The notes below the pieces were generated by a model that saw only the letters and a program-made list of their open reading frames with translations, searched no databases and had not been told where the DNA came from. Shown here piece by piece: positions 23,504 to 34,100 of a stretch of DNA of 64,000 bases (its first letter is position 1; the number at the start of each line of letters is the position of its first letter). The stretch is from Verticillium longisporum (Eukaryota; Ascomycota; Sordariomycetes; Glomerellales; Plectosphaerellaceae), in the NCBI GenBank assembly GCA_019188255.1, contig JAETXT010000001.1, forward strand, positions 6,820,001 to 6,884,000, read 5' to 3'. Both the position numbers and the translations under genes were made by a program.

Positions 23504-25873
23504 ATGCCGCGAATTACCACTTGGAACGGTGAGTCGTGTCTGAACTGTATTGGTGGCTTCCGCTGACCAGGGTCAGTCAATGGCATCAGGTCCGTAACGC
23601 CAAGAACATGCCGCCATTTGCTGGTGCTAAAGAAATCACTGCAGGAACCCTTTTGGGTATCAGCCATGGAGAGAGAAACGGACATTCGAGGTTGGCTGAC
23701 ACATCCGCAAACTATTGCATAGCTTTCCCACCTGACTATCCTTCAGGCCATGTTCGACATACTAGAGGCAGACATCGTCATCTTCCAGGAGACGAAGATT
23801 CAGCGCAAAGACCTCAAGGACGACATGGTTCTCATTCCCGGCTGGGACGTTTACTTCAGCCTTCCCAAATACAAAAAAGGCAAGTAACTCACACCCCCAA
23901 AGGCTGACAGGATTCATGTCTAACACGCACCAGGTTACTCCGGGGTGGTAATCTACACGCGGAATGCAACGTGCTGTCCCATACGTGCAGAGGAGGGCAT
24001 TTTCGGCGTTCTTTGTCCTCCAGACTCAACCACCAGATTCCGCGACTTGCCCGAAGAGCAACAGATTGGCGGCTATCCAACTGCTGAGCAGCTTTCCAGC
24101 GATATCGATGAAGCCACACTCGATTCAGAAGGCCGATGCGTGATCCTCGAATTTCCTGCATTCGTGCTCATTGGCACGTACAGTCCCGCCAACCGCGATG
24201 AATCAAGACAAGAGTTTCGCCTGGGCTATCTCTCTGCACTGGATGCGAGGGTGCGCAACCTTGTTGCCGCGGGTAAGCAGGTTATTTTGACAGGTGATCT
24301 GAACGTCAGCCGATCCGAGATTGATACGATTAACCTCTCCGAGCAATTGCGGAAAGAAGACATGACAATGGACGACTGGATGGCCATTCCCTCGCGACGG
24401 CTCTTCAATCAACTTCTTTTCGAGGGTCAAGTTCAAGGAGATCGCGATCCTGGGCGCGAGCAGCCTGTCCTTTGGGACATTTGTCGCTGCTTCCATCCAG
24501 ATCGTAAAGGCATGTTTACGTGTTGGGACACCAAGCGGAACACAAGACCAGCCAATAACGGCGCCCGCATTGATTACTTGTTATGCTCCGCGGGCATCAA
24601 AGATTGGTTCATCGACTCCAACATTCAAGAAGGGCTCCATGGTTCGGATCATTGCCCAGTCTATGGTACTTTGGGGGACACGGTGAAGGTTGACGGCCAG
24701 GACGTCCATACACTCGACCTTCTTAATCCACGGGGCATGGTCGAGGGTGGAAAACGATTGCGGGAATGGTCGCCCAAAGACTTGCTCCCCATGTCTGCTA
24801 AACTGATTCCTGAATTCGACCGTCGTCGCAGCATTCGCGACATGTTCATGAAGAAGCCGGCCGCCAAGGTGCCAGAGAGAAAGACGCTCCTTGAATCCTC
24901 AGACACCCTCGGAGAGTCAAAGAGAGAGCCCGACTCTGCTAGTACTCCTAACCACGAGACCTTATCAGCTCGTTCGGACCAAGGCGTGGCATTGGCAGAA
25001 CCCTCAGGCCCAAACAATACTGAGAGCAAATCCTTACCCCTGCATTCCCCAACAAAGGAAGCGGCTCAGCCTCAAGCATCGAGGCCACCAACAAAGAGGG
25101 CAGCACCCACCACTCAGCAGTCGATAAAAGCATCCAAGAAGAGCAAGACTAACGACAGCCAGTCAGCTGCAAAGGGAAATACAGGATCCATGGCGCAGAG
25201 CACGCTCATGGGCTTTTTCAAACCCAAGCAGGCAGCCAGAGATGTGACACCAGCGGCTGTTAGCAGTGCCGAGCCTCCATCGCCCTACCAACAAACAGCA
25301 GCCTCGAACGACAGTAGTCCCATAAAGTCACCAGCTGTCCGCGTTGCCACCTCGTCTACACCAGATGACCAGACTCAATCGCCAACGAGACCGGGGCCAC
25401 CGTCCTCGACATCCTTGTCGCTTTCTGCAATGGACAGTGCTGAAACTGTTTTCGATCCAATACAGGTCAAAGAAACATGGTCAAAGCTTCAGCTGGGCAA
25501 GAGGGTGGCGCCGAAGTGTGAACACGAGGAGCCATGTATCAGTCTTCTAACAAAGAAGCCTGGCGTGAACTGTGGTATGTATCTCCAGTCAGCATGATTC
25601 TGTAAACGTTGGCCCAGGGCCTCCTGTTCTCCTGTCAACTGCGTATTGGCTCCTCAGAACCTGCTTTGAGTCGACCAGTCCCTGTCTGGTGACAGAAGAT
25701 CGTCTGGCAATCCCTCTGCTCATGAACACCTTGCTGATATTTGCTGTACTGCAGGTCGGTCGTTCTACATATGTGCTCGGCCATTAGGGCCCTCTGGCGA
25801 GAAGGAGAAGGGGACGCAGTGGCGTTGTGGGACGTTCATATGGAGCAGTGACTGGAAGAAAGGCAAGATATAG
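23504..25873 (+). CDS. APN2: DNA-(apurinic/apyrimidinic) endonuclease 2, Apn2-type
   Basis: Six exons, 23504-23528, 23577-23589, 23645-23690, 23747-23879, 23934-25574 and 25755-25873, give 658 aa. The EEP nuclease domain opens MPRITTWNVNGIRNPFGYQP and carries the metal and catalytic residues in QETKIQRKDL, GDLNVSRSEID and GSDHCPVYG. A disordered Ser/Pro/Lys linker follows with a canonical PCNA-binding PIP box, QSTLMGFF (about residue 494). The end is a GRF zinc finger (NCGRSFYICARPLGPSG, QWRCGTFIWSS) read only after the last splice. It acts in base-excision repair at AP sites and 3' blocked ends. The fourth intron starts with GC (23880 GCAAGT) and ends AG, a rare but regular class. APN2 is the standard left border of the MAT locus. 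Confidence 0.95.
25196..25219 (+). other. PIP box in APN2
   Basis: The eight codons encode QSTLMGFF, matching Q-x-x-(L/M/I)-x-x-(F/Y)-(F/Y), the motif by which repair proteins dock onto the PCNA sliding clamp. It lies in the disordered linker between the nuclease and GRF finger, as in other Apn2 proteins. Confidence 0.85.
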
Positions 25874-27719
25874 CTCGTTCCGCTCCAAAATCATTTGTCT
25901 CTTTACGTGTCAGGCCACAGGCGGCTACAAGGCACGACCACAGGGCAGGCAATTCCATTCATATCACCACATGTGGGCACCAAAGGGGAAAAGCCTACAT
26001 GGCCTACCTACCCAGATAGACCAATTCATATATCTTACACCGACAGAGCAGCCATATAGCTTCTGCTATGTGTTCCTGGCGTGGTGCGTGCCTGGTCCCC
26101 AAGACCCGTCCCTAGCACTAGCCACACTGGAGCCTTAGCCATTTGACTGTGTAGCATTTGGCGTCAATACTTTGGATAATCACCGCCTGCCCGAATAGCT
26201 TAATGTATAACTAGGCAGGTACAGCTCAGTATACAAGCATCAGCGGGTATGTCTGTGAAACATGGGCAGCATATATGCATTTTGAAGTACTCTTCGCTGT
26301 GCCCCTTAGTTTTACGAGCGATACATATTTTCTGCCACTGGGCCATCGACTATTCAAAGTACTGAGGCCAAACCTGGGCACAAAAGGGACCCATCCCCCG
26401 GAGCGGCATGTAGTTGACGAAACAGTAAAGCGGCAGGCTGGTTCAATGACTGTGCCAAGGGTCGTTGGCGTAATTCCCTTTGACCTTTTCCTACAATCGA
26501 GTGCAATGTTGGGGTTCTGCAACCCATGACAGAAGACGAGAAGAAATTGCGACACCTTTAGCTTCACTGCTTGTTTCAAGGCTGCCCGCACTTTATGGAG
26601 CAATCGAGCGATCATCTTGGTATTGCAACCAACAGCGACGGGCGTCAACTCCCCGCTCTTGAGTAGATCATTGCTCAGCACAAAGGCACAGAGAGGCTCT
26701 GTTGATCTGAGGAGGGAGATCCTACTGCAGTTTGTGAAAGAATAAAGGGTGATGCTTCCTCATCCAAGGTAGGAAGGGGATCGTGCTTTTAAATGCAGGC
26801 ACGGCGGTGGCCTCGCCAGGAAGATACTCGACTTTAGATTTAATCTGGTAGGTGTGGGGTAATTACCCTGAACATGAACGTCTCCCTCCTGTCACGCTGC
26901 ATCTTATTGCCCCCGCCTCGGAGATGGGCCCTAAAATGTTCTCACTTGTTCAACGCGTAACACTGGCAGATGGTAATTTTTGGCGTGATGTTTTGGATCA
27001 CGATAGTGGCTTTGAATTAACATCTGCCGCCGACATGGTCTTGGGCCTTCACCGGCCTAGGAGCCCCCAGCCGTCTCATCTGTAGCCACGGCAAACTACC
27101 AACGACAGAGTGAAAAGTTGACCATCATTGCAGGTATCATAACTGATGCGAGGGTTGGCGTTCAAAAGGGGTATGGCTCTTCGAGTCAAGGAATCATGAA
27201 AGAATAAATTGCAACGTAAATATGGGCACGGCCACGGCCGTGCCAGAACGGTACCGTAAAGACAAGTCCGATCTGGTAGGACCATGGACGCGCGGTTGAC
27301 AAGCTACCTGGGGCATGAACGGATTTTACCTTAACATGAGCGCCTTCCAAACGTCACTTTCAGCCTTCCTACAAGATGACCTGCGGGTGGTTCCTGATGG
27401 GTAGAGGGTCGAATTTAAGATGTTCTTCTATGCTATGCCTAGTGATCAACTACGGCATTAACCTGCGAAAGATCCTTTCGCTCTGCTTCAACCTCGTCCT
27501 GATAGCAAATGGTCGCTGCAGCAGGGCCGGAAGCAAGCATAGTCCAAGACTGTGCAAGGTTAGAATCATCCGCTCTCGATTTTGGTGTCAAGTTGCGTGA
27601 CTCCCCAAAATGCATAACTTGGCTACCTAGTTGATCGAATGATCGGTCACCTTTCAGGAAATCCATGATTTTCTTCCGGGGGGGGCTCTGCCAGTATTAC
27701 ACCAAGGCATTTCAAGTCA
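25874..27719. other. APN2 to MAT1-2-1 spacer
   Basis: About 1.85 kb, lower in GC than the flanking genes. In many Hypocreales this side of the locus holds MAT1-1-3 (an HMG gene) in MAT1-1 strains; I searched both strands for an HMG-like frame and found none. A perfect inverted repeat (ggcacggcc / ggccgtgcc, 2-nt loop) lies at 27225-27244. TACCTACC words occur near 26007. No gene is supported. Confidence 0.5.
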
Positions 27720-28501
27720 CTACATGCTGGCCAAGATGGCATCGGGAGACGCACTCGCGATGAAGCTAAGCAGTTCTCTTTTCGCAGGTCCTTTGCCTCC
27801 ACGCTTAGTGGCTCTGAATTTGTAATCTGGGTAGCGCTCCTTGTGTTTCTGGGCCTCTGCAGCGGCGAGAGTTTTGTAATGGTCCTTGACATCGGTAGAC
27901 TCGTTTCGCCACATGGCAGCAATCTCTTTGGCTATCAGATTTGTTAGACATAACTTTGAAATATGCATACGAGCACTCACAAATTTCGCCAGCTGACATG
28001 CCAGGACTCTCCTCGTGGATGCGACGGGAATGAGCCTGGCGGTAAAGAATCCATGAGTTGGGAGGACGGGGAATATGCTCCTGCTGTTTCTGCCCTTTGG
28101 TAGTGCTTGGGAAGTCGAGGTGAATTGGCTGCTCGAGGCTGGTGACTGGAAGATCATGTTCGACAACAGGAGCTGCGGATATCAGTAAGATTTACTGCTG
28201 AAGTGTAGAAGACGCGAGAGCCCACCGGTGTCGACATGAGGATGCTGAACTACAGCAGCCATTGAGGCGGCAATTATCCACTGACAATTGTCTTGATCCA
28301 TGATCAATACGGCCGGGAGGCCACTGCGCTCACTAGAACTGATGTTAGTTGTGACCAGCCAAGAGGAACAGGAGTTCCTCACGATAGTTCATCTGTCGCG
28401 CGTTTGGCAGCCTCAAATGTGATCTGTAACGACAAATACATTCTCAACTCTGTCCTCGAGTTATTGACCACGAATGCGGCTTGGCGTTGCATTTCACCCA
28501 T
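27720..28501 (-). CDS. MAT1-2-1: Mating-type protein MAT1-2-1 (HMG-box transcription factor)
   Basis: Four exons, 28501-28383, 28332-28226, 28172-27981 and 27931-27720, encode 209 aa, all phases consistent. The MATA-HMG box runs from IPRPPNSWILYRQAHSRRIH through SPGMSAGEI, SKEIAAMWRNE and HYKTLAAAEAQKHKERYPDY to KFRATKRGGKG. The third intron splits a Ser codon inside the HMG box, the classic conserved intron position of MAT1-2-1. Intron 1 has a good branch site (ACTAAC). The protein is the master regulator of MAT1-2 identity, acting in the nucleus on pheromone and fruiting genes. The start at 28501 is the first ATG after a stop in this frame. It is somewhat shorter than many orthologues (often ~220-250 aa). 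It is transcribed away from MAT1-1-1 and toward APN2. Confidence 0.93.
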
Positions 28502-29766
28502 GATTGTGTTGGGATTCTCAACGTGTGAAGGTGCTTGCTGTATGCCGATGGTGATGTTCCTGGAAGTTGCGATAGATAGTTGTTTGACTGAGAGGCCAGC
28601 ACCTCGTTCTGAGCTGAGATCTCGGGGAGAAAGTGGTGGTGAAGAGCTTTTGAGCTCGGTGAGCGGAGGTTGACAGTTTCAGAGAAGGTGAAGCGGATGA
28701 GAGTGCAATGAGCTGTGGAAGGCGCCAGCTTCTGAGGTATAATGTGAGAAGAAACTGGGTTGATTGTTGCCTCGAAATTTTTACACAAGTTATGTGAGGT
28801 GCCTTCCCGATGGTTAGCATCGGTGACCAAGATTGTCAGTACGCCAACTGTAAAACGGGCAGGCACGCAGCAGTCTTCAGAAAGAGATATACTTAGGTAC
28901 CTAGGTAGGTAGGTAGACAATACGGGCTAGTTTTTTTTTGCTCATTGTTCATGGACACAATTCACTATATTTGTGCTTCCTCCGTCAAGACGCTGGATTC
29001 GAATTTCGTTCCAGAGAGCGTGACTGTGGGTAGACGGATTGCTATTTCATGTGAGCACAGCTTTAAGGGCACAGCTTCAAGAGCACCGTTCTATTATCCA
29101 GAAAGTACGCGTACCTCAGAAGTTAGAATTCGAGTCGAATAGCAGTACCAGAAACTTCGTAGCAACGATGTTCCTGTCTCGAAAGAACCCCAGGTTGTGA
29201 GCGTGTTGCGTGGCGCCGTAATTCTGCAGCTTTGCTTATCTCTGCGAAGTTATTCCCTTAAGAGGATGCAGATTCTCTTCAAGGAGCATAGACTAGACAT
29301 GAAGAACAGGAATACTCACAGTACTTAGTGAGTGCGCTGCGCTGCGCCGACCTGGCTTGTTCCCACTCCCTACCTCCAGGGACCAGAGCCCCGCCCGGGG
29401 TACAGTGTTTCGTGGCACTGTGACCGTCACTGCCTTCCTTGTAGACCACCTGCCGCCGGGAAACAAAACTACTGGGTGTCCCAAGACAATACAGGTAGGT
29501 GCGTACCTGCCATGGTACCTTTTCTGTTTTACAGGCCTATTTCTACAACCTTTCCCTTCTACAGCTTCTCTTCTACAACTCAGCTTTGGTTGCCACAACG
29601 CTCGTCCACTCCCAGCCTGCAAGACCCCCCCCTCCTCCTTAAATACTCGTATCATCTCTTGGACTGTTCAACATAGATTACTGCTCATCGCTCACAGTCT
29701 CAGTCTCTTCAGATTCTTCTTACTGTTACACCACAATCAACCAAGCCTGAAGTCCTCGTCTTCAAA
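28502..29766. promoter_or_regulatory. Shared divergent promoter of MAT1-2-1 and MAT1-1-1
   Basis: A 1.27-kb region between the two mating-type starts. It contains a TAGGTACCTAGGTAGGTAGG cluster at 28893-28914 and a short T tract near 28931, and becomes C/T-rich from about 29500 toward MAT1-1-1, with a ttaaata at 29639 that could be a TATA element (weak). Sequence around 29100-29340 shows no gene. Confidence 0.55.
28891..28915. repeat. TAGGTACCTAGGTAGG motif between the MAT genes
   Basis: A 25-bp run of TAGG/TACC words, partly palindromic, inside the MAT divergent promoter. It matches clusters elsewhere in the window (18.9 and 54.2 kb). Confidence 0.8.
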
Positions 29767-31183
29767 ATGGACGGTGTCCGACCTGAACATGACTTATCCG
29801 ACATGTCAGTCAGATCCAACCTGCTGGCCTACCTCGCTACGCTCCCCCTCAACTTCTTCTGGAGTCTCTCACTCAGCAAGACATCACGGCAATGTTTCAA
29901 GGACGCACCATGCAGCAGATAGCCACTCGAAACCCCACCGTCAACTACAACACGCAGTTTCAAACTGTATACGGCGCCACATTTGAGCCACTTGTCGAAC
30001 CCTCCGCTGTCAATCAAGTTGTCGAGATCACAGAGCCTACTTCTCCTGGAAACGTCAAGGCTCTTCGCCCTCTGAATGCGTTCATGGCTTTCCGCTGTAA
30101 GAACAAACATGATTAACACTCCTCGTCCTGATCTCGTGTGCTGATGATTTAGCTTGGTACGCTCGCATCTGCCCCGAAGCCCAGCAAAAGGACGTGTCTG
30201 GAATAATCACCAAGCTCTGGGAGAAAGATGGCTTGCGCAACTCCTGGACTCTCATCGCGAAAACATACTCCACGATTCGTGACACTGTTGGCAAGGACAA
30301 CATTACGGTAAAGGGTTTCTTGCAATATGTTGGCCCGGTCATGAAACTGGTCGCCCCTCTCGACTACCTGAACACGTTCAAATGGACCATTACCGTTGTC
30401 AACGGCGAACGGGTTCTTGAGCAAGACCAATCCCTTGCCGATATCGCGATCGCTGAACACCAGCAACTGGATTCCCAACACTGAACTTGAGCTTTTGGAG
30501 GAGATACTTGAAGCAGGCTTTATGCCGGAACGTGCTTCGACTCTCATGCGAACCATGGCAGGGAATGCTAAGGGTGTCATGACCACCAAAGCTCGCAAAC
30601 GAAAGCTACGCAACTTGATCGACACGATTCAAAGCGATCCAGCTGGTGCTGCAGCTTCTCTCCTTGGTGAAGACTCCTTGATCACCGATCAATATAACGT
30701 CGAAGTCTATTGGAGTCCAGAGATGAGCTCAATCAACGATTCCACTATCCTGCAGCAAGCTCACGACTGTGAGGGTTCTGCGAACACCCCAAGCGAAATC
30801 GAGGACAAGGAAGTTGTGAACCAGGCCGAAGGATCCACCCCCGACTCAGACCATTTCCATGACGATGGAAATTTTGTGGATGGAAATTTCGTTGGCAACG
30901 CTTACAACATGGAGGCCATGCACTCCTTTCCCATTGGCGGATATCGACAGCCTCACATGCCATACGATGACAACACCCACCAAGCTCAAGCCTTTCATGT
31001 TGGGCCGAACTTCCAATACTCCATCTTGATGACTGAGCCCTCCATTCAGGAGGAGACTGATGGTAAGTCTTGTGAGCACTACTGATTTATTCCCCTTGAG
31101 CCTAACTAATATAACCGATAGACGGCGGCCATCCAATGCATGGAAGTTTTGAGGATCATCCTCAGTTCGCTTCATACTTTTAA
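29767..31183 (+). CDS. MAT1-1-1: Mating-type protein MAT1-1-1 (alpha-box), reading frame broken twice
   Basis: Exons 29767-30096, 30153-31062 and 31122-31183. The alpha box begins ALRPLNAFMAFR, is interrupted by intron 1 at the conserved site (a split Ser codon), then reads SWYARICPEAQQKDVSGIIT, LWEKDGLRNSW and VGPVMKLVAP. Exon 1 changes frame at the C5 run near 29842-29846: upstream SNLLAYLATLP and downstream PQLLLESLTQQDIT are in different frames, joined by one added C. Exon 2 changes frame near 30470-30476: HQQLDS to NTELELLEEILEAG, joined by dropping one C of CCC. With both corrected the gene encodes 433 aa (421 from the second ATG, 29803) and ends FEDHPQFASYF. As read, translation from 29892 could still give an alpha-box protein truncated at both ends. 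It is either a decayed copy or an intact gene with assembly indels. Confidence 0.85.
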
Positions 31184-34100
31184 AAGCATCACAGATTCTT
31201 GCATCTCAGGAACAAGGATGACCGCTCTGATACGGACCGACAGACAGACCGCTTTTGGAGTTTGTGGCTGTCAACAAACTATCGTAGAGATTTTTGCCTC
31301 ACACTTTTTTTGCGGCTGTGGATATCAGGTCCGTCAGGAATATGACATTTCTCTGGGCGGTGGACTAAGACTACTTTGGCCTGTTGCATAACAGAGTTCT
31401 GATGATTAGCTTGCTCACCGAGCGGCCAGCCATACCGCTCACCGGGGTATGGTTACGCAGAAATTACCGGCTGCGAATAAGCAATGAGAAACATGAATGC
31501 AGGCACGCTGCGCTTCAAATGACTACTCGATTAGACTGTTTACCTCGTTTTAGCCCTCATGGTAACATAAATGGGCAGTGAGAAGCCCCCGTAGCAGGGA
31601 ACTAGATGTCGAGATTAACATACTGAGCCAAGACGTGCTAATGCAGCACTAGTTCAGCCTCACCAGGCGTCCAACGTGACATGAACGAAAGGGCCCACCG
31701 AGGAGACCGATCTCATCGAGCCTGTTCAACCCAGATGGGGTAGGTGGAACAAGTGAGTGGGGTGATACAGACAAGCGGGAGCAAGGTAGATCGATCTAAT
31801 TGGAGCCAGCCTTGAGTGGAAGCGGGCTGTCCGCAACGGCGGCGACTTTGCCTGGTTGCAGTACGACACAGATCAAGGATTCCCGCAGGGCGCCTTCATT
31901 TCCCTGACCTGCAGTACCTGCCCACCTACGCCGAGCAACGGGACAGACTTGGAAGCAGGGTGAAAAATGCAAACACTCGGTTACATGTCTGTCCTAGCCT
32001 CGTCGGCAAAGCAGGGGTGGATCTTCCCGAGGGGGGTGGCATTGGATTGGCACGAGGGCTGACTTGGGGGGTGGTGGTAAGGAAACAATCGATTTTGGAA
32101 CGAAACGGGCTGGATCGACTCCTCCACTGAAGTAGGCGAACGCCAACGCACCTGCAAGACGGGCTACATCAGACGGCGGGAGGCCATCGATGGCGCACGG
32201 TTCTCCCCACTTAATAAGAGTGAACATGTCTGGCTAGGCCTAGGCCATCTGGATGATCACGGGGATGTTGGCAGGGGGGGCATGGCTCATCTTGGAAGCC
32301 CACTCGTGCCTGAACAGGCCGACTAGGGACAGACAAACATCAGACTTGAGGAAGGGTAGGACAGCAAAGATCCCCGACGACCATGAGCGTGCACTTGCAA
32401 TCCCTATTCGTACGACATGCAGCCATATGTTTGGCCTCTCTTCTCCTCGAAGGAACCTGCTGTGCAGGAAAAGAGACTACATGCTACCGCACAGATGGAC
32501 AGTATATGGAGGAGTGGGGAAGCCATGGGGCCTTGGCAGGTCGAGCATGCTTGCGTGGCCCCTCTCCATTGCACTAGCGCAGCAACAGATCCGACATGAC
32601 CACATCACCAACCATCACGAGGTCCAGCGAGCGTGGCAAGCGTGGGCAAGGTAAAAGGCAAAGAGGACAAGCAGCCACATCGCCAGGCCTTGCCCGCGCG
32701 GCTGCAGCATGCCTTTCCACCCGATTGCCTGTACAAGCACCCCGTCCAGCCCTCCTGCCCGTCCGACTCGCGCACTAAGATCAGTCTGGCGTAGTGCGTA
32801 AGGATCAGCGGTCGATGAAACCAGCGAATGGAGTTGAACATCATCGGCTCCCTTTTGTGTAACATGTCAGGGTTCAAGCAGTAAAATCTGGTTGGCTCGG
32901 GCGCCTGGCAAGGGTCTGGGAGGATCTGGCAGCAACGCCACGAGGGTCGCCAAGGCGCCGTGGGCAGCCCTTTCCCACTTCCGACCAAGGCGATTGGGGT
33001 TGCCCCTGCCCTTGCAAGACGAGGCAGCCAGAAGGAGGTGCCACAGATCATGACTGGGAGTTCCGACGACAAGCCTCCTCTCTCCAACATCCATCGTTCT
33101 CCAACAACATCACCACTACTTGCCAACCACGCTAGCAGTGGCACTTCACCACTCCTCTCCATGCGCCTTTCTCCAAAGGAGTAGGGTACGAGGCCGACAT
33201 AACGCTATGCCCGCTACTGGACGATGCGAACTGACGTATCATTGCGCGACCCCTGCCTGTGACCCTGTTCGGGGTACCTACTGCCGATACGCCCCGTGCG
33301 TGGTCGCCGAACCCAAGAGTTGGACCCAATGGCTCTTTTTCTATCACGTCCCATTTCTTTTTGTCCTCTAAAGATTGGCGGCAGGAATTGGCATTCGGGT
33401 ACTGCGGCGCCCGAAACCACTGACTTTCTTCAGCGGGGCCTATTGCTCAAGATGCTGTCCGGTTCAATTGCTCCTCTATTTCCACCGTCATGCCGAAACT
33501 GAACTCCAATTCGTGAGCCACGACAAATGATCTCCCCCCCTGATCCTTTGGCGCGTCTCGGTCAGGACAAACTCCACCGAATCGCACGTCAGCCACCTCT
33601 TGCAAGCAGCAGGCCATGGAGGCCTATGCAACACAAGAAGCGTCCGGATGCGAGGATCCCCCAGCGATCCGTCGTTCAGAACCTTGCCGTGTTCCATGGT
33701 TGTTGGATGCGCAAGTTTCTTCCGGTTCGAAGTACCAATTCCGAGAATCCCCTCTTGGAGCCACTGGCGCACAGTAGCAAACATCCATGACCAATACTCT
33801 GCTTTGAGGAGGCTTCCTTATCTGGACATCGAATCAATCTTCATGACGAGTTCATGAAGCTGCGTTACTCGTGTTTACTGGGGCGAAGAGCCGCATGGGG
33901 AGATTGTTTGCTCCTCGTTGGGATGGCTTGCTGCACCTTTCTCTTGCGCAGACTTCTGATGCGGCTATCACCCCCCGAGTAATCCATGCAAGATTCTAGC
34001 TCGACAAAAGTTGCTTTTCACCGCCCCTGGAATTTCACAGTGTTGGCCTCGGGGAAGCGGAAACAAGTCCTATACCTATGCTTGATCGACTTTGGGGAAT

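Noticed and set aside
26226..27085. Frames downstream of APN2 as MAT1-1-3 candidates
   Set aside because: No HMG-box residues on either strand.
28444..28920. 158-residue minus-strand frame over the MAT1-2-1 start
   Set aside because: It lies in a different frame from the spliced MAT1-2-1 exons and has no known domain.
29357..29986. 209-residue plus-strand frame over the MAT1-1-1 start
   Set aside because: It shadows the MAT1-1-1 leader and exon 1 in another frame; the alpha-box protein explains the region.
32383..32577. Possible small secreted Cys protein (64 residues)
   Set aside because: The hydrophobic start is weak, cysteines are few, and there is no supporting context.
32605..33162. 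185-residue minus-strand frame between MAT1-1-1 and SLA2
   Set aside because: No domain, signal or conserved pattern; considered as a MAT1-1-2 candidate and dropped because no family feature is visible.
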